Shown here: positions 1-8,054 of the stretch, in pieces
Layout of the letters: each line of letters begins with the position of its first letter
Numbering within the stretch: the stretch's first letter is position 1
Assembly: GCF_015351595.1 (NCBI RefSeq)
Contig: NZ_JADKPT010000001.1
Location: forward strand, 248,001-312,000
Length of the DNA stretch: 64,000 nucleotides
Origin: Flavobacterium sp. LC2016-12
Lineage (GTDB): Bacteria; Bacteroidota; Bacteroidia; Flavobacteriales; Flavobacteriaceae
Reading direction: 5' to 3'
Position numbers and translations under genes: made by a program
The notes under the pieces: generated by a model
Seen by the model: the letters and a program-made list of their open reading frames with translations, nothing else
The model's database searches: none
Told to the model about the DNA's origin: nothing

Positions 1-35
1 TTAGTTGATTTTTAAAATGTAAATAATTTGTAAAA

Positions 36-100
36 ACTCCTTTAGGAGTGTAATATTTATAGAAATTATTTATTTCAACTGGTTTTAGCCTTATAGAGGC
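36..100. repeat. Short hairpin-bearing dispersed-repeat fragment
   Basis: Two small hairpins lie close together: ACTCC-TTTA-GGAGT (36-49) and GCCT-TATAG-AGGC (88-100). From memory, paired 'CTCCTTTAGGAG' and 'GCCTCTATAAGGC' hairpins recur between genes in many Flavobacterium genomes, so this looks like one copy of such a family. The minus strand is open from position 115 to the window edge, but I take that reading frame as repeat-derived rather than a gene. Confidence 0.4.
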
Positions 101-117
101 GACATAACGCAACATAA

Positions 118-690
118 TCAAACAATTTTAATGTCATACTTATCTAAAAGCCCCACAATTCCCTGATTCGAAAATTGCGCTTTTCGCATCGGATTAAATT
201 CGGGATCAATTTTATAATTGTAAGCCGTTCTAAAATCAACAGCTGCCAATTGGGTTTCATTAAAAATAGCGCCGTCCAAATCACAATTATCAAAAACGGA
301 ACTTGTTAAATTGGTTCCTATAAAAGTAACTTCCCTAACTGAACAATTTATGAATTTAGTTTTCGGCATTTTTTTATTGGAAAAAACAGCATAATCTAAG
401 GCAGTTTCTTCAAAATAAACCTGAAATAAAAAGTCATCACATTCGTTAAAAGCAATTCCTAAAAGTTTACAGTTTTTAAAAGTAACATTCTTTAAATTGG
501 TGCCCGCCAAACTGGTCATCGACAAATTACAGTCAATAAATTCGCAGTCTAAAAAAGTATTGTAAGCAAAATTGCTATTAGAGAAATCACAGTTTTTAAA
601 AACACAATCCTCAAACTCCCGATTGTTTATTTTTTTGTCAATATAAATGACTTTCTCGAATGTTTTCTGAATATGAATTATACCTTCCAT
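118..690 (-). CDS. Pentapeptide-repeat protein
   Basis: The 190-residue protein is made almost wholly of five-residue repeats with F or L at the centre (for example FEDCVFKNCDFSNSNF), which fold as a right-handed quadrilateral beta-helix. Qnr and McbG proteins have this fold and mimic DNA to protect gyrase. The C-terminal tail (GIVGLLDKYDIKIV) resembles the end of Qnr-like proteins, but no resistance role can be read from sequence. There is no signal peptide, so it is probably cytosolic. Its ATG lies 13 bases inside the reading frame of the decayed toxin upstream, so it may once have been co-transcribed with that toxin-antitoxin pair. Confidence 0.85.
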   Translation of the reverse strand: MEGIIHIQKTFEKVIYIDKKINNREFEDCVFKNCDFSNSNFAYNTFLDCEFIDCNLSMTSLAGTNLKNVTFKNCKLLGIAFNECDDFLFQVYFEETALDYAVFSNKKMPKTKFINCSVREVTFIGTNLTSSVFDNCDLDGAIFNETQLAAVDFRTAYNYKIDPEFNPMRKAQFSNQGIVGLLDKYDIKIV

Positions 691-993
691 GAATGTTTTT
701 TGGATTTTCGCGCGTTGTGACGTACACGAAGAATATAGATTTAATTGTTATTTATTTGATATGAAATGCTATAATCATAAATACTGTAAACTCTAAAACT
801 TCCATCATTGTTAGTTTTTTGTTTATCAAGTTTGTAAATTTCTGGTTGTTTTTTTAGTATTTCAGTGCTTTCAAAAATGGTATTAACTACTTTATCTGCT
901 ATTGTAATAGACTTACTTTCAAAGAAAATATAAAAATGAATGTCTTCTAATTAATCTAAAAGCATCTTTTGACCAAATTATTTTCTTCCCCAT
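678..993 (-). pseudogene. Decayed RelE/ParE-family toxin (frameshift plus stop)
   Basis: A toxin-like frame starts at ATG 993, overlapping the antitoxin end, and reads MGKKIIWSKDAFR. One base too many near 950 then throws it out of frame. In the next frame it continues LEDIHFYIFF ... GSFRVYSIYDYSISYQI, meets TAA at 741-743, and beyond that codon continues IYILRVRHNARKSKKH to a stop at 678. The WSxxA start, the F-R-V-Y-S segment and the ILRVRH ending are RelE/ParE hallmarks. The total of 316 bases is 105 codons plus one, the size of an ordinary toxin gene carrying one inserted base. The toxin should therefore be dead; a sequencing error could explain the frameshift but less easily the stop as well. 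Confidence 0.8.
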
Positions 994-1208
994 TTTTTAG
1001 CAATTTCTTTGGCTTCGTCTTCAGTATAAAAATTTCCTTTTTTGATGTTTTCTAAAGCATTTTCAATGTCTAAATTATATGAAGCATCTGAATCAACTGT
1101 AGAATTGTTGATTGATTGTAAAAGATGTTTTAATTTTTCTACAAAAGAAGGATCTTTTACTTTATCAATTTCTTGATGAATCCAATTTATTTCTACTTGA
1201 ATATCCAT
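978..1208 (-). CDS. Antitoxin-like protein of a RelBE/ParDE-type pair
   Basis: The 76-residue acidic, helical protein ends NFYTEDEAKEIAKKWGRK. It sits immediately before the toxin remnant and overlaps its start by 16 bases in another frame, the usual antitoxin-toxin layout. In Bacteroidota such proteins neutralise RelE/ParE toxins by wrapping their C-terminal helix around the toxin and often repress their own operon. This gene is intact although its toxin is broken. The assignment rests mainly on position and the C-terminal pattern; no ribbon-helix-helix motif is obvious. Confidence 0.75.
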   Translation of the reverse strand: MDIQVEINWIHQEIDKVKDPSFVEKLKHLLQSINNSTVDSDASYNLDIENALENIKKGNFYTEDEAKEIAKKWGRK

Positions 1209-1235
1209 AATTCTGAATTTTAGTAAAGATACAAA

Positions 1236-1454
1236 TTAGTCGTTAAACAAACCTTTCATAATGATTTTCAATCCATAAAAAATCAAAAACATAGCACTTA
1301 AACAAGCTACAATCCCGATCCCTAAAACTAGATAATGCCAATTCGTATGCTGATTCATAAAAGCATTATAAATCAACGAAGGCCCAATAAATAATAGAGG
1401 CAACGAACCTGATAAATATTTAATTCCTTTTCCTAATAATTCTTTATTTGCCAT
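1236..1454 (-). CDS. Small two-helix membrane protein (DUF6095-like)
   Basis: The 72-residue protein has two hydrophobic helices, about residues 15-32 and 41-66, joined by the short polar loop NAFMNQHTNWHY. It resembles the DUF6095 family, small conserved Flavobacteriaceae membrane proteins of unknown role. It ends 28 bases upstream of the antitoxin gene on the same strand, so the two may share a transcript. No catalytic residues are visible. Confidence 0.65.
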   Translation of the reverse strand: MANKELLGKGIKYLSGSLPLLFIGPSLIYNAFMNQHTNWHYLVLGIGIVACLSAMFLIFYGLKIIMKGLFND

Positions 1455-1459
1455 TTTTT

Positions 1460-1590
1460 TGTTTCAAGTTTCAAGTTTTTCTTGTTTCAGGTTTCAACTT
1501 AGTGATCTTAAAAAACTTGTTTTAAATTTTATCCAGGGCTTTGCAAACTTTGCGAAAAACCTTTGTGAACTTTGTGGTGAAAATTATGTA
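1460..1590. repeat. Degenerate TTTCAAG / CTTTGCGA intergenic words
   Basis: The gap between murQ and the small membrane gene holds tandem imperfect copies of TTTCAAG/TTTCAGG followed by a stretch built from CTTTGCAAACTTTGCG and CTTTGTGAACTTTGTGG. The same TTTCAAG word is tandemly repeated again near 60,715. No coding capacity is evident. Confidence 0.6.
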
Positions 1591-1623
1591 TCAAACCATA
1601 TTTTACATTTCACAGAAAACTTT

Positions 1624-2436
1624 TTACTTTAAATAATTGTCGACAGCATTTCTCACACTGCCATATTTTTTCAATAATTCCGAAGCCTCATCATACGAAA
1701 CCGGAATTTCTCCCATAATCATTTTCACACCACGATCGACCAATTTGATGTTGCTCAATTGCATATCGACCATTTTGTTTCCTTTCACTTTTCCAAGTTG
1801 AATCATCGCTGCAGTCGAAATCATGTTTAAAACTAATTTCTGAGCTGTTCCGGCTTTCATTCTGGAGCTTCCGGTAACGAATTCCGGTCCAACCACAACT
1901 TCAATAGGAAATTGCGCTGTCAAAGCCAACGGGCTTCCAGCATTATTTGTGATACATCCCGTAAGGATATTATTTTGATTGCAAGTTTCTAAACCGCCAA
2001 TTACATAAGGTGTAGTTCCCGAAGCAGCAATACCAATTACAACATCATTTGCACCTATATTATTCGCTTGTAAGTCGATCCAGGCTTGTGTCGCGTTATC
2101 TTCTGCGTTTTCTACAGCACGACGAATAGCAGTGTCTCCACCGGCAATGATTCCGTTTACCAAATCAAAAGGAACTCCAAAAGTAGGTGGACATTCTGAG
2201 GCATCAACAACGCCTAAACGGCCTGAAGTTCCCGCTCCGATATAAAATATTCGTCCGCCTAGTTTTAATTTTGCCACAACCTGAGCTACTAAAGCTTCAA
2301 TTTGTGGTATTGCTTTTTCAACTGCGTTCGGAACAGTTTTGTCTTCATTATTGATATTGGTAAGCAGTTCATGAACTGACATTTTTTCTAAATGTTCGTA
2401 TTTTGATGCTTGTTCTGTAGTTTTTGTAAAGGTCAT
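1624..2436 (-). CDS. murQ: N-acetylmuramic acid 6-phosphate etherase
   Basis: MurQ cleaves the D-lactyl ether of N-acetylmuramate 6-phosphate to give N-acetylglucosamine 6-phosphate and D-lactate in cytosolic cell-wall recycling. The 270-residue protein has the SIS sugar-isomerase domain with the phosphosugar loop IGAGTSGRLGVVDASECPPT near residue 65 and the family stretch VTGSSRMKAGTAQKLVLNM. The usual length is about 270-300, so this is a slightly short but complete form. It stands alone: no muramyl kinase or transporter gene lies beside it. It diverges from the AraC-type gene at 2543. Confidence 0.96.
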   Translation of the reverse strand: MTFTKTTEQASKYEHLEKMSVHELLTNINNEDKTVPNAVEKAIPQIEALVAQVVAKLKLGGRIFYIGAGTSGRLGVVDASECPPTFGVPFDLVNGIIAGGDTAIRRAVENAEDNATQAWIDLQANNIGANDVVIGIAASGTTPYVIGGLETCNQNNILTGCITNNAGSPLALTAQFPIEVVVGPEFVTGSSRMKAGTAQKLVLNMISTAAMIQLGKVKGNKMVDMQLSNIKLVDRGVKMIMGEIPVSYDEASELLKKYGSVRNAVDNYLK

Positions 2437-2458
2437 TTTTCGTAGTTATAGAATAGCC

Positions 2459-2466
2459 CAAAAATA
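2459..2466 (-). promoter_or_regulatory. Candidate murQ -7 element
   Basis: On the minus strand this reads TATTTTTG, a match to the Bacteroidota -7 consensus TAnnTTTG, 22 bases before the murQ ATG. No clear -33 TTG lies at the right distance. Confidence 0.35.
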
Positions 2467-2495
2467 CTCATTTTTATTGCAATTTTTAAAACCTT

Positions 2496-2523
2496 TTTGA
2501 AAGAACTAAAAATATTATATTTG
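2496..2523 (+). promoter_or_regulatory. Candidate promoter of the AraC-type regulator
   Basis: A TTTG at 2496-2499 and TATATTTG at 2516-2523 match the Bacteroidota -33 and -7 elements with a 16-base spacer, slightly short of the 17-23 reported for Flavobacterium. Predicted transcription would start about 15 bases before the ATG at 2543. Confidence 0.5.
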
Positions 2524-2542
2524 TTAAAATATTAAAAAATAA

Positions 2543-3685
2543 ATGGATAAATTAAGCTTATTGCAAGGGATTGGTAAGATCTCTGTTTTTGTTTCTTTAC
2601 TGCTGGCCTTTTTTTTATTAACGGTTAAAACCGAAAATAAATTGGCAAACAGATTATTTGCCTGGTTTTTTATTTTCTCTGCTGTCGATCTTAGCGGATT
2701 TTTTATCGATGCTGTAACGCGAACCGGACTAAATTGGGAGATTTTTAAGTCAACTGCCTGTTTATTTGAAATGCCTTTGTTTTACCTTTTTGTGTTGGCG
2801 GTTTGTTATTCTGATTTTAGATTACAATGGAAACATTTAATTCATTTACTGCCCTTTGTCGTTGTCAATTTAGTTTTCATTCCTGGAATTTATTTAAACC
2901 TTGACACAGATAAAGATACTTTTCTTTCAACGTTTAATAAATTGCCTGAGATTTATTTTATCCAGATTTTAATTGAATTTCAATATGCCTTTTACATTGT
3001 CAGTGTATTTTTGATATTGAAAAAGTATAGAGAAATCTATTTAGAAAATTACGCAAATCCAAGTACGGCGACTTATAAATGGCTTTTTCAGATAACTTGC
3101 GTGTTTCTTACTGCACATTCAATTGTGGCATTAAAAAATGTATTGCGCTATAGTGGCTTTAGAGAGGTATTTCTTTGGGCAAATGTTCTTGTAGGAAGCA
3201 TCGCTTTGTTTATAACCTGCTGGTTTATAATGAAAGCATTGAATCATCCCGAACTTTTTAGAGGAGTGAATTCTAAATTGAAACTAACAAAAGAGATTCT
3301 GCCAGAAGTGGAAGATAAATCCGCTTCAACCAATGTTCAAAATGATTTGATTAACAACCAAATTTCGACTTTAAAGCAATATATGGCTGAGAAAGAGCCT
3401 TTTCTTGATCCGTCACTTACTATTCAGGAATTGGCCAATCAAATTGAAATTCCTGTTCGGGATTTGTCTGTTTTGATTAATCATAAAATGGATCAGCACT
3501 TTTTTGATTTTGTGAATGAATATCGCATCCAAAAAGCAATGAATATTTTAAAAGATGAGTCTAAAAATCAACTTACCGTTTTAGAAATTTTATACGAAGT
3601 TGGTTTTAATTCAAAATCTTCATTTAATACTTCTTTTAAAAAATACACCAATTTAACGCCTACAGCTTACCGAAACGCTTCATAA
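2543..3685 (+). CDS. Membrane-anchored AraC-family transcription regulator
   Basis: The 380-residue protein has an N-terminal half of six to seven hydrophobic helices (residues about 8-235) and a C-terminal AraC DNA-binding domain (about 285-380) with two helix-turn-helix motifs; LTIQELANQIEIPVRDLSVLI is the first, and the second ends with the family signature F-N-T-S-F-K-K-Y-T-N-L-T-P-T-A-Y-R. This arrangement is frequent in Bacteroidota, where the membrane part is thought to sense an unknown signal. The outer-membrane protein gene 153 bases downstream is a possible target, but a strong terminator between them shows they are separate transcripts. Confidence 0.9.
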   Translation: MDKLSLLQGIGKISVFVSLLLAFFLLTVKTENKLANRLFAWFFIFSAVDLSGFFIDAVTRTGLNWEIFKSTACLFEMPLFYLFVLAVCYSDFRLQWKHLIHLLPFVVVNLVFIPGIYLNLDTDKDTFLSTFNKLPEIYFIQILIEFQYAFYIVSVFLILKKYREIYLENYANPSTATYKWLFQITCVFLTAHSIVALKNVLRYSGFREVFLWANVLVGSIALFITCWFIMKALNHPELFRGVNSKLKLTKEILPEVEDKSASTNVQNDLINNQISTLKQYMAEKEPFLDPSLTIQELANQIEIPVRDLSVLINHKMDQHFFDFVNEYRIQKAMNILKDESKNQLTVLEILYEVGFNSKSSFNTSFKKYTNLTPTAYRNAS

Positions 3686-3721
3686 TAAGGTTTTTGTAAA
3701 AAGTCGTACTTCGTGCCTTAT

Positions 3722-3769
3722 AAAGTCGAACCAATTTCTTCAATAGAAAATGGTTCGACTTTTTTTTGT
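3722..3769 (+). terminator. Rho-independent terminator after the AraC-type gene
   Basis: A 12-bp perfect stem (AAAGTCGAACCA with TGGTTCGACTTT) is extended by an inner TTTCT/AGAAA stem and followed by a run of T. Confidence 0.9.
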
Positions 3770-3838
3770 CGGTCGCACAGGGAAAATTTCTAAGGCAACT
3801 TTGCTTCAAATTAATCGAACAAGTTAAAACTAGAAATC

Positions 3839-6226
3839 ATGAAAACATCAAACCTCCTTATCTTTTTATTATTGCCATTTTTTTGCTTAGCACAATCAAC
3901 CTTTAAATTAAAAGGGAAAATAACAAGCGAAACAACATCTTTAGAATGGGCAGATATTTCAATCTTAAATTCAGAAGGGAAAATTGTTGACGGAACTACA
4001 ACAAAGCAAGATGGAACTTTTGGAATAAATCTTAAAAAAGGTTCTTATAAAATAGGCGTTAGTCTTTTGGGATTTGAAGAATACGAAAAAGAAATTGCAA
4101 TAGAAAAGGATTCCGATTTAGGAATCATTATGCTAAAAGAAAATGCAACTAATTTAGTTGAAGTTGTTGTTCAATCTAAAAAGAAAACAATCGAACAGAA
4201 AACAGATCGTTTGGTTTACAATCTGGAAAATAATGTTACAAATGTTGGAAGCGATGCTTTAAGTGCCATTAATACAGCTCCTGGAGTTGTAGTGAAAAAT
4301 AATACCATTACTATTTTAGGAAAAGGAACTTCCCGTGTTATGATTGATGGAAGAATGATTGAATTGGCTGGAGAGGAATTAAATAACTTTTTGAAATCAA
4401 TATCAGCAAGTGATATTAAAAACATTGAAATTATCAGCAATCCGCCGGCGAAATATGAAGCGGAAGGAACTGGCGGACTGATCAATCTTATCATGAAAAA
4501 AGGAGTTCGCAATTCATGGAAAAATACCACAACAGCTTCTTATGATCAGAATAAATATGGAATTGTTACTTTGAGAGATAATTTCTTTTACAATAAAAAT
4601 AAGTTTCGTTTTTCTGCCAGCGTTAATGCGAAAACAGGTTATTTGAATGCTACAGACGATTTAAAAATGTATTTCCCTGATGGACTTTCGCACATGAATA
4701 GCACAACAAAATTAAAAACTGAAAACCTTTCGGGAAAAATAGCTTTGGATTATGATTTCTCTGAACGCACGACAGTTGGTTTTCAATTTATGAATGACAG
4801 AAATAATCCAGATTTTAGATCGGATATTTCGATTAATAACTACAATGCTCAAAATCAATTGGACAATATTACCCTGAATAAAAGTAATACCGACAGAGGA
4901 TCGGGTAATCAAACTTATAATGCACACTTGATTACCAAACTTGATGACTTAAAACGAAAATTATCTTTTGATGTGGATTATTTTAATTACGATTCTAAAT
5001 TCGACAGAAGTTTTATCGCAAACAATTATACGCCAGATATGATTTTTGTGGATGTGAATCAGGCGGGAAGAAATGTTTCGAATCAGGATATTGACAACTG
5101 GAGTTTTAAGGCCGATATGGAACATCCGTTTCAGGCGATCAATTTGTCTTATGGCGCCAAAATGAGTTTTACAAATAGTATCAGCGATGTACTTTATTAC
5201 AATACAATTTCAGGAACTCCGGTCTTAGATCCAAATCAGTCAAACCGATTTATATATACCGAAAACAATCAGGCGATTTATGTGAATGCAGATAAAAAAC
5301 TAAATGAAAAATGGAATTTTCAAATGGGATTAAGATTGGAAAATACCCAAACAAATGGGTTTTCTGAAACGCTGAATCAAAATACAGAAAACAATTATTT
5401 GAAATTGTTTCCAACGTTTTATGCATCTTACAAGAAAAATGAAAACAATAGTTTCAGTTTGAATTACGGAAAACGAATCAACAGACCACGTTTCGATTTA
5501 TTGAATCCGTTCCGAATTTACATCAGCAGTAATAGTTATTCTGAAGGAAATCCTTTTTTGAAACCTTCTTTTAGTGATAATTTTGAGTTTGCGCATTCTT
5601 ATAAAGAAATCCTGAGAACTAGCGTTTTTGTCAATTCTGTTGCAAATGGTTATGGCGTTTTATTTAGTGCAAACCCGGAAACAAATACACAAATTGTAAC
5701 ACGTGAGAATTATTTTAAAAATTTAAGTTATGGAGTTGGAGAAAGTTATTCAGCAACTTTTGCAGATTGGTGGCAGAGTGAAAATTCACTATACTTTTTA
5801 GGAGCAAAAACGGAATTTATTAAAGACATAAATGCAACTCCTTCAAATAGTTTGCAAATAGATTTTTCTACAAATAACACTTTTGTATTGGGGAAAACAA
5901 CAAAATTACAAATCGATTTTTCGTATACTCCACCTTTTAAAAGTGGTCTGTATGAAGTAGGGTATGCTTCAAGTTTTGATATCGGTTTCAAACAGGATTT
6001 GTTTAATAAAACCATGCAGATTGCATTTTTGGCGAATGATATTTTTAATACGGCTTATTTAAAAGATTTTACTTCGGTTGTAAATGGCGTAAAACAGGTT
6101 TATAGTCAAACGGAAAGTAACAGATTTGTACGTCTATCTGTGGTTTATAATTTTGGAAATAAGAAGATAAATGTGAAAGAAAGAGCTTTTGGAAATCAGG
6201 ATGAGAAAAAGAGAACGGGGAATTGA
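3839..6226 (+). CDS. Outer-membrane beta-barrel protein, TonB-receptor-like
   Basis: The 795-residue protein begins with a signal peptide (MKTSNLLIFLLLPFFCLAQS), then a carboxypeptidase-regulatory-like beta-sandwich (about 22-105), a plug-like domain (about 115-220, with GVVVKNNTITILGKGTSRVM and the SNPPAKYEAEGTGGLINL segment), then a large barrel ending with aromatic-rich strands (VRLSVVYNFGNKKI). This is the 'outer membrane beta-barrel family' close to TonB-dependent receptors. No SusD partner or TonB-linked enzyme lies beside it, so the substrate is unknown; a role in uptake or envelope export is inference. The AraC-type gene upstream may control it. Confidence 0.88.
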   Translation: MKTSNLLIFLLLPFFCLAQSTFKLKGKITSETTSLEWADISILNSEGKIVDGTTTKQDGTFGINLKKGSYKIGVSLLGFEEYEKEIAIEKDSDLGIIMLKENATNLVEVVVQSKKKTIEQKTDRLVYNLENNVTNVGSDALSAINTAPGVVVKNNTITILGKGTSRVMIDGRMIELAGEELNNFLKSISASDIKNIEIISNPPAKYEAEGTGGLINLIMKKGVRNSWKNTTTASYDQNKYGIVTLRDNFFYNKNKFRFSASVNAKTGYLNATDDLKMYFPDGLSHMNSTTKLKTENLSGKIALDYDFSERTTVGFQFMNDRNNPDFRSDISINNYNAQNQLDNITLNKSNTDRGSGNQTYNAHLITKLDDLKRKLSFDVDYFNYDSKFDRSFIANNYTPDMIFVDVNQAGRNVSNQDIDNWSFKADMEHPFQAINLSYGAKMSFTNSISDVLYYNTISGTPVLDPNQSNRFIYTENNQAIYVNADKKLNEKWNFQMGLRLENTQTNGFSETLNQNTENNYLKLFPTFYASYKKNENNSFSLNYGKRINRPRFDLLNPFRIYISSNSYSEGNPFLKPSFSDNFEFAHSYKEILRTSVFVNSVANGYGVLFSANPETNTQIVTRENYFKNLSYGVGESYSATFADWWQSENSLYFLGAKTEFIKDINATPSNSLQIDFSTNNTFVLGKTTKLQIDFSYTPPFKSGLYEVGYASSFDIGFKQDLFNKTMQIAFLANDIFNTAYLKDFTSVVNGVKQVYSQTESNRFVRLSVVYNFGNKKINVKERAFGNQDEKKRTGN

Positions 6227-6270
6227 TTAGATAATTAGAAAATTAATCAATAAGATAATTTTTGTAGTAT

Positions 6271-6354
6271 CCTAACAGGTTTTTAAAACCTGTTAGGTGT
6301 TTTTTTTTCACGATCTACAAATTGATACCTAACAGGTTTTAAAAACCTGTTAGG
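6271..6354. repeat. Inverted pair of 27-bp palindromic repeats
   Basis: Two 27-bp hairpins occupy 6271-6297 and 6328-6354. Each pairs CCTAACAGGTTTT with its complement. The second is the exact reverse complement of the first, differing only in the place of the central A/T step. The first is followed by a T run (6301-6308) and can terminate the barrel gene; the pair lies between convergent genes. Confidence 0.9.
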
Positions 6355-6392
6355 ATATTTATACGCCTTTTGTGAATTTGGGTACGCCCTAA

Positions 6393-7061
6393 TTATAACA
6401 AGAATGCTAATAAAATTCCAAGAACGATCATGGAAACTTTGGCAACATTAAATTTGTGTCCTTCACTACTTTCGAAAATGATAGTGGATGAAATATGGAA
6501 TAGAATTCCGATGACAACGGCTGTTATTTCGGTGTAATATGCGTTTAAAATAGGTAGATATTCAGATGCGATTGTACCAAGCGGTGTCATAATGGCGAAA
6601 GTCAGCATGAAAGCAAAAATCGCTTTTTTGTTGAGATTTGCGTTGATGAAAAACGTGGTTAAAATCACAGCAATTGGCAAATGATGAATCGCGATTCCGA
6701 GTGCTAGACCATGATGATGACTTACCGGAAAACCTTCTAAAAAGGCGTGAATGCATAAGCTGATAAAAAGCAACCACGGAATCTGAGACATTTGCGCATG
6801 CCCGTGAACATGCCCGTGTTCGGCTCCTTTTGAGAAAAATTCAAGGATGATCTGGAATAAAATCCCGACCATTATGAATAAACCAATATTATGATTGTGA
6901 GATTCGTAAACCTCAGGCAACAAATGCATTACGGTTAACGATAATAAAAATGAACCGCTAAAAGCAAGCAATAATTTTAGATTGGTTTTGTTTTTTGGTT
7001 TTATAAATAAAGCCACAGCATAACCTAAAAGTACAGAAAATAAGGGTAGTAAGTAGTTCAT
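6393..7061 (-). CDS. ZIP-family divalent metal transporter
   Basis: The 222-residue inner-membrane protein has about seven to eight transmembrane helices. It shows the ZIP metal-site motifs HAFLEG in one helix and AIHHLPIAV in the next, and a His-rich cytosolic loop (HGHVHGHAQ) between helices 3 and 4. ZIP proteins import zinc, iron or manganese into the cytosol. The metal cannot be decided here, and no Zur/Fur site is evident upstream. The length is normal for the short bacterial branch. Confidence 0.9.
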   Translation of the reverse strand: MNYLLPLFSVLLGYAVALFIKPKNKTNLKLLLAFSGSFLLSLTVMHLLPEVYESHNHNIGLFIMVGILFQIILEFFSKGAEHGHVHGHAQMSQIPWLLFISLCIHAFLEGFPVSHHHGLALGIAIHHLPIAVILTTFFINANLNKKAIFAFMLTFAIMTPLGTIASEYLPILNAYYTEITAVVIGILFHISSTIIFESSEGHKFNVAKVSMIVLGILLAFLL

Positions 7062-7064
7062 TAT

Positions 7065-7150
7065 TTTGTTTAATCGGTTTTTGTTTAATCGTTTAATCGG
7101 TTTTTGTTAGTTTGCTTAAAACGATTAAACAAATTAACAGTTGAACAATT
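7065..7150. repeat. GTTTAATCG word repeats
   Basis: The gap between the ZIP and methyltransferase genes carries three copies of TTTAATCG with spacer GTTTTTG, followed by the inverted word CGATTAAAC and further AATTAA motifs. It can fold back on itself (TTTAATCG with CGATTAAA) and belongs to the class of degenerate intergenic words seen elsewhere in this window. Confidence 0.55.
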
Positions 7151-7154
7151 AAAC

Positions 7155-7919
7155 CTATTTAAAAATCATGATTAATCGTTCGCTTTCGGTTTTATGGAAT
7201 TTTTTGAGTTTGTAATCTCCAAAAATATCTAAAAGAAAAATTCCGGCTTCGGCCATTAATTCTTCAAAATCTTTTAGAGTTAAAGCTTTTACTTTTTCCG
7301 TAAAATGATATTTATGTCCTTGATCTTCAAAATCTATTTCTTTAAAAATATGTCCATCTTCAACATATCTTTTGATTTTAAAATCGATTCCGTCAACGGT
7401 TTTTACTTCTTCAGGAACCAAAGTTTCGATTACCTGAGTCACATTCATAAAATCAATTACAGCAAAACCATATTCCGATAAACTTTCTTTGATGGCTTTT
7501 AAAGTCGTAAGATTATCGTCGTCATTTTCGAAATAACCAAAACTTGTAAACAGATTAAAAATAGCATCGAATTTTTCTTCGAATGGCTCGCGCATATCGT
7601 GAACTTTAAAATGCAGGGTTTCGTTGCTGTTTTTGCTTGCTTCGGCAATACTGTTTTCAGACAAATCGGCGCCTAAAACATCAAAGCCAAGTTGGTTTAA
7701 ATAAATAGAATGACGTCCTTTTCCACACGCTAAATCCAATACTTTTGCCTTTTCTGGAAGATTTAGATAATGCGTAAGATTATCCATGAAAATCTGAGCC
7801 TCTCGGTAATTTCGGTCTTTATAAAGAATGTGATAATACGGAGTATCAAACCATGAAGAGAACCAGTTTTCGGTGTTACGCTCCTGATTTGGTGTTGATG
7901 AGTTTGGTGCTTCAGACAT
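7155..7919 (-). CDS. SAM-dependent class I methyltransferase
   Basis: The 254-residue protein carries the SAM-binding motif I VLDLACGKGRHSIYLNQLG (about residues 60-78), an acidic residue after beta-2 (GADLS) and motif IV region FDAIFNLFTSFGYFE. This is the Methyltransf_25/UbiE-like fold. The substrate cannot be told from sequence; the fold methylates small molecules more often than nucleic acids. It diverges from the RNA methyltransferase gene at 8055 but is not in the same family. Confidence 0.88.
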   Translation of the reverse strand: MSEAPNSSTPNQERNTENWFSSWFDTPYYHILYKDRNYREAQIFMDNLTHYLNLPEKAKVLDLACGKGRHSIYLNQLGFDVLGADLSENSIAEASKNSNETLHFKVHDMREPFEEKFDAIFNLFTSFGYFENDDDNLTTLKAIKESLSEYGFAVIDFMNVTQVIETLVPEEVKTVDGIDFKIKRYVEDGHIFKEIDFEDQGHKYHFTEKVKALTLKDFEELMAEAGIFLLDIFGDYKLKKFHKTESERLIMIFK

Positions 7920-7960
7920 TTATTCTATTTCAATTAATTCAAAGTACCGCAAATTTAGTG

Positions 7961-7968
7961 TATTTTTG
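7961..7968 (+). promoter_or_regulatory. Candidate -7 element for the RlmL-like gene
   Basis: TATTTTTG matches TAnnTTTG, giving a leader of about 80 bases before the ATG at 8055. A -33 element is not clear. Confidence 0.35.
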
Positions 7969-8054
7969 CCGAAAAATAACTATTTCGCAAGGATACCTAT
8001 ATAATTGGTAATATGCATTTGCGATTGGAGTTGTTTTTTTAAACAAAAATAAAG

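Noticed and set aside
1..115. Open minus-strand frame from 115 to the window edge
   Set aside because: It runs through two hairpins of a likely dispersed repeat and has no family resemblance; treated as repeat-derived.
4216..4530. Antisense frames inside the outer-membrane barrel gene
   Set aside because: These are shadows of an AT-rich beta-barrel gene; no start context or motif supports them.
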